Notes under the pieces: model-generated
The model's input: only the letters and a program-made list of their open reading frames with translations
What the model was told of the DNA's origin: nothing
Databases searched by the model: none
Shown here: positions 43,854 to 53,900 of the stretch, in pieces
Layout: each line of letters begins with the position of its first letter
How positions within the stretch are numbered: position 1 is the first letter of the stretch
Position numbers and translations under genes: made by a program
DNA from: Croceimicrobium hydrocarbonivorans
GTDB lineage: Bacteria; Bacteroidota; Bacteroidia; Flavobacteriales; Schleiferiaceae
Length of the DNA stretch: 64,000 bases
Reading direction: 5' to 3'
Assembly (NCBI RefSeq): GCF_014524565.1
Contig: NZ_CP060139.1
Coordinates: 1,743,501 to 1,807,500, forward strand

Positions 43854-45353
43854 ATGAAAGCACAAACCTTTATTTTCTGTCTATTGCTGGGATTAAGCCT
43901 TCCTATGTGGGGCCAATATCCTGAGCGACAATTTAGCCTTGACTGGCTCGAAGGCATTTACTCCAATCTTAATCCAGCCAAGCTTGAAGAGCTAAAAGAC
44001 CATCGGCTAACAGCCAATAAAAAAGGAAAGCAGGTGGTAAAGGAACTGAGTCCTGTAATGGATCAGCTTCAGAAAGGAGGCTTCTTCGAAGGAGGCTTAG
44101 ACCTTAATGCTTATGCCCTAACCGGCTTTGATTGGAATCGCCGAGTTTTTCATTTTAAAGCCGACCATCCTAATGAGGCTCCGGCTTTGATTTTTAGCTT
44201 GGCCGTAGAATTGGATAATCCTACATTATGCGAATCCTGGCGCTTAGTGGGCTCCCCCAAAGCGGCATTTACCGCACCAAAAAAAGACGCCGACCTGCTT
44301 CATTTCAGCATCAACCAATTATTGGATGAGGCCAGCAAGTACCATGAATCCCAATGGCTGCCTGAGAGAAATTCGGAGCGTGCGGATTACCATCAATTAA
44401 AATCTACCTTTAAGTATACCGATGGGGCACTATTAGCCGCTTGGGAGCATATGGATAATCCTGAAAAACGCGACTTCTTCCTCGACCTGAAGCCTGCCAA
44501 TTGGGAGCTACAGGATATGGATCAGCGCAATGCCCTCGCCATGATTGAATTGGAAAGCATCCTCTCGAAAATGGGGAAATTCAAAGCTATAAGTGTTGAA
44601 ATTCAAGCGGAGGGTGAGAGCCTGCACATTGTACGCACTTATCAATCCGAAAGCATGCCTAATCATATCATCAAGGTGGACTTCGGCCCTGAAAACCAAA
44701 GCATTTGGGTTTTGGATGTTAAAACTCCTCTCAATATTTTAATTCCTCCCGGTGGACCCCAAGATGCAAGTGGCAATAGTTATACTGCACTTAGTATTGG
44801 CGATCAAACCTGGACAGGCCCCAATGCTTCATCTAAGCATTTCCGCAATGGTGATGCGATTCCCGTAGTAGAGGACGCCAATCTCTTTTACCATTATATG
44901 CATTTGGGCATCCCGGTTGCCTGCTATCCCAATTTTGATGAAAAGAACGCCGCTATGGGTCTACTATATAGTTCGGATGTATTGTGGGATCCGCGAGGTC
45001 TAGCACCAATCGGATACCGCATTCCAGGAGCCGCCGATTGGCAAGCTTTACTGGACTTTATTAATCATCCCAAAGAAGCCAGCTTCCTTAAATCAAAAGA
45101 AGGTTGGTATAAGGAGAGTTTCAGCAACGACCATTATGGTTTTAGCGCCCCAGGTGCGGGAAGAATAAAGGGTAAAAATGCCAGTGATTTTGAAGAAGAG
45201 GCGGCTTTTTGGGCCTTCAATCAAGGGGCAAATGCTCAGGAAGCCATTCAATACCTTGAACTGGAACATGGCGATGCCTATCTCGAAACTAAGGTGGCTG
45301 ATCATTTAAAAAACGGACTAGCGCTTAGTCTGCGCTTTATTAAAATTCAATAA
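43854..45353 (+). CDS. Exported FISUMP-domain protein
   Basis: A 499-residue protein with a signal peptide (MKAQTFIFCLLLGLSLPMWG). Residues about 300-470 form a FISUMP domain (Fibrobacter succinogenes major paralogous): GNSYTALSIGDQTW, the HFRNGDAIPVVEDANLFYHY region, then YSSDVLWDPRGLAPIGYRIPGAADWQALLDFI. The first half is unique and has no recognised domain. It starts two bases after the upstream MORN-protein stop (TAAtcATG) and is six bases before the next FISUMP gene, so all three form one operon. FISUMP domains are surface-associated in related bacteria; ligand unknown. Confidence 0.78.
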   Translation: MKAQTFIFCLLLGLSLPMWGQYPERQFSLDWLEGIYSNLNPAKLEELKDHRLTANKKGKQVVKELSPVMDQLQKGGFFEGGLDLNAYALTGFDWNRRVFHFKADHPNEAPALIFSLAVELDNPTLCESWRLVGSPKAAFTAPKKDADLLHFSINQLLDEASKYHESQWLPERNSERADYHQLKSTFKYTDGALLAAWEHMDNPEKRDFFLDLKPANWELQDMDQRNALAMIELESILSKMGKFKAISVEIQAEGESLHIVRTYQSESMPNHIIKVDFGPENQSIWVLDVKTPLNILIPPGGPQDASGNSYTALSIGDQTWTGPNASSKHFRNGDAIPVVEDANLFYHYMHLGIPVACYPNFDEKNAAMGLLYSSDVLWDPRGLAPIGYRIPGAADWQALLDFINHPKEASFLKSKEGWYKESFSNDHYGFSAPGAGRIKGKNASDFEEEAAFWAFNQGANAQEAIQYLELEHGDAYLETKVADHLKNGLALSLRFIKIQ

Positions 45354-45358
45354 GTATT

Positions 45359-46045
45359 ATGAAACGCTATTATATCCTACTACTAGCCAGTTTGCTTATC
45401 ATCGCTGCTAAGGAAGGCGAAGAGAGCATGACCGACCATGATGGCAACACCTATCATACTACCATTGTGGCCAACTATGAGGTAATGGCCGAAAATTATG
45501 CCGTTACTAAATTTCGCAATGGTGATCCTATTTATGAGGCCAAATCTGAGGAAGACTGGCATAGTGCCGCTAGGGAAGGTCGTCCGGCCTATTGCAAAAT
45601 TGAAGGCCCCACCGGGCAAGAAGCTGCATCAGGTTATCTCTACAATTGGTTTGTAGTGCGAGATCCTCGTGGCTTTGCACCTGAAGGCTGGAAGGTTCCA
45701 AGTAAAGCTGAGTTTACCGAAATGCTGAAGGAAGGCGATGTGCATAAATCCAAATCCTGGGCTTATGGCTACCGGGTTTTAAAAGAATCCCGCAAAAAAG
45801 TGGAAAAAATGATTCGCAAAGAAGAGGTAAACCCTAATTATCCGGTTTACCGCCTTATGTTCCATGCTTCAGGTATGCGCGGTGGCTTTGGTAAATACAA
45901 ACCTATATTAGCAACCAAAGCCTATGTAATGCTGGAAGAATATGACAAGGTATACTCCATTGACAGTCATGCCGAGGAAGTAGACATGGATGCCTGGCAA
46001 GGAGGTTTTGGCGTGCCGGTTCGACTGATTCGTAAATTGAAATAA
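45359..46045 (+). CDS. FISUMP-domain protein
   Basis: A 228-residue protein of mostly one FISUMP domain: HDGNTYHTTIVANYEVMAENYAVTKFRNGDPI, YLYNWFVVRDPRGFAPEGWKVPSKAEFTEML, closing VPVRLIRKL. A hydrophobic N-terminus (MKRYYILLLASLLIIAA) suggests export, though there is no lipobox. It is the third gene of the MORN/FISUMP run. The domain is similar to the C-terminal half of the previous gene product, so the two probably arose by duplication or domain sharing. Confidence 0.8.
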   Translation: MKRYYILLLASLLIIAAKEGEESMTDHDGNTYHTTIVANYEVMAENYAVTKFRNGDPIYEAKSEEDWHSAAREGRPAYCKIEGPTGQEAASGYLYNWFVVRDPRGFAPEGWKVPSKAEFTEMLKEGDVHKSKSWAYGYRVLKESRKKVEKMIRKEEVNPNYPVYRLMFHASGMRGGFGKYKPILATKAYVMLEEYDKVYSIDSHAEEVDMDAWQGGFGVPVRLIRKLK

Positions 46046-46061
46046 GCTGGTAACTCTAGTG

Positions 46062-46949
46062 CTAGTGCTTAATCCATTTTTTACTCATCCCCGAAAGGCT
46101 TATCCAGTATAGGCCTTTCGGTAGATGGGAAAAATCAAATTGACCTTCATTTTCTATCCAGCCTGACCACAGCTTTTGCCCGTCAATAGTAAATAGCTCT
46201 ATTTTACTAGGCTCCAGTGTTTTGAAATACAGCATTCCCTCAGAAGGATTAGGATAAATCTCAAATTCTTCCTTCGCCTCTTCCGCTAAATCAAAATAGG
46301 CTTCGCAGTTACCGGCGGTGGCTGAATAGGGTATAAACCGATTGTCGTAATAAGTGGAATCACCGATGCTAAAGCAAGCTAAGTTATAGGACCAACCTGA
46401 AAGACATGGGCAGGGGCCTTCCAAAAAACCGGTTTCACAGCCAATCCCTTCAATAAAGCTCTCCATGCTTGTTACGAGCCTGCGCCGACTTCCTAAAAAG
46501 GTTTCAATGGTGTCAATGACATCAACTGTAACTGTTCCATGTTGATTCCAATTCTCCATCCCTCTCGAATCAAGGAAGTACCAATCTTCAAGGGTGTCCC
46601 CTACCTGAGCATTAAAATCATAAACCAGATATTCTGTTTCATCATCTGCCGGAACTAGATAGAGGCGAGCAGAATCTTGTCTGTATGCTCCCTTGTAGAC
46701 TACCTGATTACGGTATAGCTCAAAAAGCTTAGTATGATATTGTCCACCTATTAAAGTATCCTCATTATTGACAAAGTATTCTGGCGCAGACCGTAGCCAA
46801 GAACCTCCAGTGGACTGCCCAAATTCGGTCCTTTCATTAACCCATCGGGCATACGAATCGGGAAAAGCCAAGAAGTTTTGGGAGTGTAATACACCACAAA
46901 AACTTAAAAACACAAATGCAAATAGCGACTTGTAATAGGTTTGACTCAT
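46062..46949 (-). CDS. T9SS-exported protein, paralogue of the next gene
   Basis: A 295-residue protein with a signal peptide (MSQTYYKSLFAFVFLSFCGV) and a C-terminal T9SS type A sorting domain (residues about 225-295: EEFEIYPNPSEGMLYFKTL, then KGLYWISL). The middle (residues 25-220) shows beta strands and conserved FPDSYARWVNE, VGDTLEDWY, SIGDSTYYDN and four clustered Cys near EGIGCETGFLEGPCPC. It shares the layout and several motifs with the gene 5 bases upstream (46955-47863). Both are probably released or anchored at the surface by T9SS. Function unknown. Confidence 0.82.
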   Translation of the reverse strand: MSQTYYKSLFAFVFLSFCGVLHSQNFLAFPDSYARWVNERTEFGQSTGGSWLRSAPEYFVNNEDTLIGGQYHTKLFELYRNQVVYKGAYRQDSARLYLVPADDETEYLVYDFNAQVGDTLEDWYFLDSRGMENWNQHGTVTVDVIDTIETFLGSRRRLVTSMESFIEGIGCETGFLEGPCPCLSGWSYNLACFSIGDSTYYDNRFIPYSATAGNCEAYFDLAEEAKEEFEIYPNPSEGMLYFKTLEPSKIELFTIDGQKLWSGWIENEGQFDFSHLPKGLYWISLSGMSKKWIKH

Positions 46950-46954
46950 GGCAA

Positions 46955-47863
46955 TTATTGCTTTATCCAGATATTTCGTTGTTCACCAGCCTGAACAATA
47001 TACTGACCTGGGCTTAATTGACTTAAATCCAAGGTCGCACCTGACAGAATTCTTTGTTCGAAAACAATTTGCCCTAGACTATTAAAGACTTTTAGGTCTA
47101 TAGGTAATTGGTTATGAAACTGTATCCTACCTTTTGATGGATTAGGATAAGGCCTCATTTGCTCTTCGGCCATTGCTTCATCTACCGATAGGCTTAAATC
47201 GCAAGCACCGGTTAAAGCTTGAGTTAATGGTTGACGAGAATAGCCATCAAAATAGGTGGAATCGCCAATGCTCATGCACTCTAATTTAATCTCGAAATTC
47301 GAAACATTCTGATAAGGATCCCAAAGAAATCCCTGGCTATTGCCAATGCCTTCCATCCAAAGGCTGCTAAGCCCAAAGTCAATTATACGATGCGCTCCTA
47401 AAGTACTGTAAACCGTATCTACATTAGAAACAATTAAGGGATCCATAGGACCTCCTAAAGGCACATAGGATATCGGATGTTGAGGCCAATAATTTCCAAA
47501 AGCAACTGAGTAAATGTTCTTTACCGTATCCCCAGGCAAGAGGTTGTAATCATACACCGTGATTTCTGTGGCGCTGTCTTTTGGCAGCAAGTATACTCTA
47601 CCTGCATCTTCGCGAATGGCCGCAAAATACACCTGACTGGAGCCACAGAGAAAAAGCTGATGGTAATTCTGACTTTGGATCGTCGTATCCTGATTGTTTA
47701 AACACAGTTTTACGGTATGCACCAATTCCATATGGAAGAAGGGCTGCGTTACGAGCTCCGAATAACTATTGGTCCAAATGGCATTGGAATCGGGTAAACC
47801 CACAAAATGCTGGGCTTTTAAACTGGAAGTTAAAATAAGAGCAAGGAGTACTAATCTTTTCAT
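46955..47863 (-). CDS. T9SS-exported protein, paralogue of the previous gene
   Basis: A 302-residue protein with a signal peptide (MKRLVLLALILTSSLKAQ) and a T9SS type A sorting domain (residues about 235-302: MRPYPNPSKGRIQFHNQL, then LSPGQYIVQAGEQRN). Its middle matches the downstream gene in the DSNAIWTNSY, LLPGDTVKNIY and CMSIGDSTYFDG motifs, though the pair is clearly diverged. The two genes form one transcription unit (gap of 5 bases). A strong terminator at 47895-47927 separates it from the giant secreted protein gene on the other side. Function unknown. Confidence 0.82.
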   Translation of the reverse strand: MKRLVLLALILTSSLKAQHFVGLPDSNAIWTNSYSELVTQPFFHMELVHTVKLCLNNQDTTIQSQNYHQLFLCGSSQVYFAAIREDAGRVYLLPKDSATEITVYDYNLLPGDTVKNIYSVAFGNYWPQHPISYVPLGGPMDPLIVSNVDTVYSTLGAHRIIDFGLSSLWMEGIGNSQGFLWDPYQNVSNFEIKLECMSIGDSTYFDGYSRQPLTQALTGACDLSLSVDEAMAEEQMRPYPNPSKGRIQFHNQLPIDLKVFNSLGQIVFEQRILSGATLDLSQLSPGQYIVQAGEQRNIWIKQ

Positions 47864-47894
47864 ACGCAGAGATTTGCTACTAAAGGTAAAAATA

Positions 47895-47927
47895 AAAGGC
47901 CGTCTCAGAATATCCGAGACGGCCTTT
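47895..47927 (-). terminator. Rho-independent terminator of the 2337-residue secreted protein gene
   Basis: AAAGGCCGTCTC (47895-47906) and GAGACGGCCTTT (47916-47927) form a perfect 12-pair stem with a 9-base loop. On the minus strand it is followed by TTTTATTTTTA, and it lies just after the stop of the giant gene at 47947. Confidence 0.92.
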
Positions 47928-47946
47928 CGATTAATAAGCTAAAATA

Positions 47947-50900
47947 TTAGCGGATGCTAATTCTTTCTTGTGCGGTGCGATCACCGGATTCGATTTCGAG
48001 GATATAAACTCCGCTGGCCAACTGACTTACGTCGAGACGGTAACGGAATTGATCTCCCTGAGCACGCTCATTGCTTTCGCTTAAGGCGCGACCCTGGGCA
48101 TCCAATAATCGGATTTTCGCATTTGCGCTGTTCAATACATCAAACTCTACATTGATATAATCGCTGGCAGGGTTTGGATAGACCGCTAATGAAGTTTGTA
48201 ATGGATTTTCTTCCAATCCAATATTCACTTCAATAGTAGTAGAATCCATGGCTACACTGTAGCAATCTGTAGTATCGTTCACGGTAAGAACCACATTGTA
48301 TACACCATTGCTGGTATAGGTATGACTAGTGCTTACACCGGTTCCAGTATTTCCATCACCAAAGTCCCAAGTGTAGGTATCTGCATTTACAGAAGCACTG
48401 GCATCGAAGGTGAAGTTAGGCTGAGAACCACCTACACTAAAGGCAGCAGTGGCAGTATCGGCTCCAGCGGTAAGTTGTACCGGAACGCGCATATCTGAGC
48501 AAGCAATCGTATTGTAATAAAGACGACCATTCCAGAAGCGTGGAGTAAACACACTACTTAAAGGCCAACTAATACCGGCTCCCTCAAAAATGGTTAGGTA
48601 ATCATTCTGAGCCAATACGGTCCCTACAGCGGTACCATCAGTATAATTTAAGTTTACCCCAACTGCCACCACCATTATGGCATAGGTATTACCAGCGTAT
48701 AAGGTTGCAGGGGTAGACAATGGAACATAAGTTGGATTACCCGAACCATTAGCGTTTACGGTCAAGCTATCTAATCGAATCCATCCAGAAAGGCTAGCCT
48801 CATGACCAACGTGAGTTCCCGGCCGGTAATAAACCATAACGTCTTGCGGTCCAGTTCCAATGATACTTAAATCCAAAGCGGTAAGCTCAATATTTGCAGA
48901 TGGTAAAATGTCAAAACAATTACCATTCTGATTATTTCCTCCAACAAATGGAGTCCCTAATGAATCTTGAGCAGATTCATACTTTAAGTAATAAGTGGAT
49001 TGAGCACCAGCAGTAGGCACCGCCAAAGTATCGCCTGTTGCAATTGGAACCGTGTCATTAACACTATTGCTGGCAAACCAAGCGTAATTAACGCCAGTAA
49101 TGGATTTAGCTCGCAAATAAGCAGTGTCAGTAGGTGGACAATAAGTGCTGTCATAACCGACAGGCTCATAAGGCAAGTAATTGAATGGACCTGCGCTTAA
49201 GGAGTCATTAGAAGCATCCTGATCGCCACTTAAATTCAATAAGCCGTCGATTAATACACCTTGTGCACCTGCATAAGTGTTGTAAGTACCAACTAAAACG
49301 GTATCCGATTGATATGCACTTAAGTTACCAGAATATATCGCATTTAAAGTAGCAGTAAGGCCCCCACTTAAATTAACGGAAACTGGAAGGCTAGTGATGG
49401 TATTTTGCCCTAAGTTCTGGAATACCAAGCTTACCGCTGTTGTGCTATCACCGCAACCAGCTGCGGCAATGATCTCAGTTAAATAGGCATCATCTGTTTT
49501 AGGCGTGTACTCATCCGCACCCATATCTACGGTGGTAGAAGGGGCTTGTGGACGAATGTCGCCATCGATATCCACGGTAATACCAATACTGTTATCACCT
49601 ACATCATTAGCTATAACTCCAAATACGTGAAGGTCTTCGGGGGCATTATTAAATAATGGATCACCATAAAGACTGTTCGCATTATGAACCGCATCAGCAG
49701 TTTGCCAATCGGCCAATGTAGTATGGGTAGACGTTCCAATATCAAAAGCATCGCTATTACCAGAGAGATATAAGTTGTAATCTACATGCTCCGATGCATT
49801 GAAATTATCGAAGGATTCAAAAGCAAAGTCTCCAGTAGAAACGAAGATGTTATTTACTACCCAAACTGTATCCTGATCATTGATCGCCATGGCTGGCTCT
49901 CCCATCACAGTGTTGTGGTATACTTCAATATTCTCAAAGTCATTTAAGTAAATACCATAATCAGTAGTACTACTAATCATGTTGTTCACCAATCGAGATG
50001 GAGTGGTAACTGCGTATCCATCGTTAATATCGCTTAGATAAACAGCATAGTCTGTAACGGCTATATGGTTTCCTTCGAGCAATACATTTTTCATGTCGAA
50101 GCAGTAGATACCATCCGTAGTTGCACGAGGCTTATCTATGGTATTGCCAATGAAGGAAATATTCTCCGCTTCATCTACATATATACCATAAGTATATTGT
50201 GAATACACATGGTTATCACGAATCATGATATGCATCGCAGGGTCATTGGTAGCGGTACCTTCAAGGTTTATACCGGTGTAACCTCCGATAATAGTGCTGG
50301 ATTCAATGGTAAGGTAATCCACGTCTGCTCCTTCGGTAAAATCATTTTCATAGCTACCTGAAGTCAAGATTCCTATCACATCTGATCCTGAACCTGTAGT
50401 GTCCACTATTACGGTGGTATTGCTGATAGTTACAGTATCGGAGTTACCCATCAATAGGATACCAAATGCTTCTGAGCTACCATTATTAACAATAGTCATA
50501 GCATTTAAGGTAACCTGAGAGGTGTTCTCAATTAAGACCGCAGTTTGATGTGACTGACCATTGTAAATCAATGTATCCGATCCACCGGTACCATTAAAGG
50601 TGATGGTATTGGTTCCGGAAACACCGGCTACACTTTGGAGGTGTAATTTATCTACATAGGTGCCCGCCTGTACATTAAATACCACTGGTCCGCTAATACC
50701 GCAACCATTCAAAACGGCAGCCACAGAATCAAAGCTTGGGAAATCATCACTTGGACTCGTACCAATAGTGTAGGTACCACCCGCCAATGGTGATGTACAT
50801 GGAGTTTTAAATGAAATTGGCCCCACCCAAAGGCCGTTATTACAAGTATCCTGTACATATACATCGTAATAGTTGTTGGGTGTTAATGATCCAAGAGTGT

Positions 50901-53900
50901 AAGGAGGATTAACTCCGCTATTCACATTTCCGGCGCTGGTATTGGTTCCTTGCAAGAAGCCTTGAGTTCCCCAAGCCACATTATATTGACCACCATAGGA
51001 GCTCCAATCTAAATCTATAGAGGTTGGACTAAGATTAGAGGAAGTAAAGAGTAAAGGAGCGCTGCAATTAGAAGCTTCTGCAATTTCGATATCGTCAATA
51101 GACATATCGGAATAGTAACTAGTTCCTCGCTCTCCACGGAATCGTACATGAATAGTATCATTAACAAATGCTGCCAGATTTAACTCCATCAGGTTCCAAT
51201 CATCGGCACCGGATGTATCCTGCTCACCTTCTATTAAGTAATAGTCTGTATACCAAATACCATTATGCTCAATATCAATATGCAGATTACCCATGCTTGA
51301 ACCATACATATGATACCAGAAGTATAAACTAGGTTCAGTTAAGGAGCTTAAATCAAATGCAGGAGAAGTAAGGTTCGCTTCCGAACCGGTGCTTCCACTT
51401 GAAGTTTCAAGGAACCAGTATTTACCACCAGAAGTTCCGAGAGTATGATCGTAATCCGGACCGGTACTGGTAGAGTTTAGGTCTGTACCATCAGCTTCCT
51501 CGATTTCCCATCCTGGAGCAGAGGTACGATCCGAGGTCCAACAGTTATCAAATGCCAGGCTAGAACCGATAGTTAAATCTTCTAGGTCGAAAAGAACCGG
51601 AGTGGCAAATACCGCTAAACACTCTGTGCGGAAGGTAAAAGGTCCAGACCAAATACTAGTCCCGTCTGCGCCTCCACAAATATCACGGATATAGAACTCA
51701 TACTCGGTATTAGGACTAAGACCATAAATAGTGGTATTGGTAACAGTAACAGTGTCACCAAATCGAGCAGTACCCACAGTAAATCCAGTAGTATCTACTT
51801 GAATCTCAAAACTTAAACCAGAGCCAGCAGTCCAGCTAAAGGATGCGTCATGAGAACTGGCACTATCGAGAATAACCGCATTAGAAGCCGCACAACTAGG
51901 AATTGGGCGAACCTCAAAATTGTCTACCATAGCGTCTACATCACCTGGGTCATTAACGGTGCCTTCAGTGGCCCAAATGGCAAAGCGAACTACTCCGCTG
52001 TAAGATGTTAATGGATAAATCAGATGGTTCCCACCTGGTAGGGTTTTAAAGGTCTGATCTATCGTATCTAAGGCATTCCAGTTGGCACCATTATCGGTAG
52101 AGATAAGCACTTGAATCATATCATCAGAACCGATAGAATCTGGGGTGCTGTTGCCAAAATCAAATACACCAAAGTCAAATTCCATTTGCATTGGAATCGT
52201 AGATCCCAGATCATAAGAAGGAGTTAAAATCCACTCATTTTTACTGGCGGCATACATATTTACTTTAACCGCTCCTGTGGTTCCAATATTGGCAAAACCA
52301 TCGCTGATCCAAGAGCCTGATCCAAGACCAGTCGGACCGGTAGAAGGGTCTCCGTCACCCGCTTCATCCCAACATACATCAGGAACAAATCCGGCTGAAA
52401 AATCCTCTACATGAGGAGGAATAATTGGCGCACATCCTGTAGTAAAGGAATAAGGCCCGTTCCAAGTGGAATAACCATCTCCTGCTGTAGTACAGTTATT
52501 ACGGATATAAACGTCATAGGTAGACTGTGGTGCCAAACTAATAGAACATGAAGGATCTAAAGCATCTGAAATCAATAGCGGTCCGTTCACTTCGTTAGCA
52601 AGACATCCAGTACCTTGGGTAAATCCTGTTGGACCCCATTCTACTTGCACAGAGTCGGAAGTACTAGTGAAGTTCATTACCGCACTATTATGGCTAATAG
52701 AACTGAAGGTAGCGCCGTAAATTTTAGGACATGGAGGAATGACTTCGTAATGGAAATCATCAATGTAAATATCATCATAAGTACCCCCGCCACGATTGTG
52801 AATAAGAGCGATGTATTTATCGGTGCCATTGTATCCAAGTGCAGTAGTTAAAGGAATGGCAACTTCCTGCCAGGTATTGCTGCTAATGATATCGATGGTG
52901 TCAATAAATGTTGCTACTGCACCAGGAAGGTTCGTGTTTAAAGTGGCAACAATCAAGTCTGTATTGGCATCGTTAGCGGCCAACATAAATCGGATCTGCT
53001 TGTCACCGGCTACCATATCCGAAAACTCGGGACTAATAGCTAATAATGTATCTGTTGTTGAACTTCCAGAATTATAGATCTCCAAGACATTAGAGCCGCT
53101 GAAAGGCTGGGTAGCATTAGTGCTGCTCAGAGTCTCTACCCTACCATAAGCAGATGAATAGGTATGGAAATCTATCCAACAAGGTTCAAAGTCCCCGTCA
53201 CTTGTAGCATCGAAATCTGTGAAGTACGGTGCCGTATAGGGAGCGCAAGTAGTGGTAAATGAGAAAGGACCACTCCAAGTAGAATAGCCATCTCCCGCTG
53301 TAGTACAGTTGTTACGAATGTAAACATCATAAGTAGTAACAGGAGCCAGGCTAGTTGCACAAGTAGGATCTAAGGCATCCGAAATGGTAACAGGTCCATT
53401 AACTGCATTGCCTATACACCCCGTTCCTTTGGTAAATCCGGCAGGGCCCCATTCAACTTGCACAGAATCGGAAGTGCTGCTGAAGTTCATCACCGCACTA
53501 TTAAAGCTCACATTCGTAAAGCTAGCCGTCAAAATTCTTGGACACGCAGGGATCACCTCATAATTGAAGTCATCAATGTAAATATCATCATAGGTACCAC
53601 CACCGCGATTGTGAATCAAAGCGATGTACTTGTCCGTACCATTATAGCCATTAGCACTGGTTAAGGGAACTGCAACTTCCTGCCAGGTATTGTTTGCCGC
53701 AATATCAATGGTATCAATAATTGTAGCAATAGCGCCAAGGCTATTTGTGCTTAAAGTAGCTACGATAAGATCAGTACTGGCATCGCTAGCGGCCAACATA
53801 AAACGGATTTGTTTGTCGCCGGCAGTCATATCCGCAAACTCGGGAGTTATGGCCAGAATTGTATCGGTTAAAGAGCTAAAGGAATTATAAATCTCCAATA

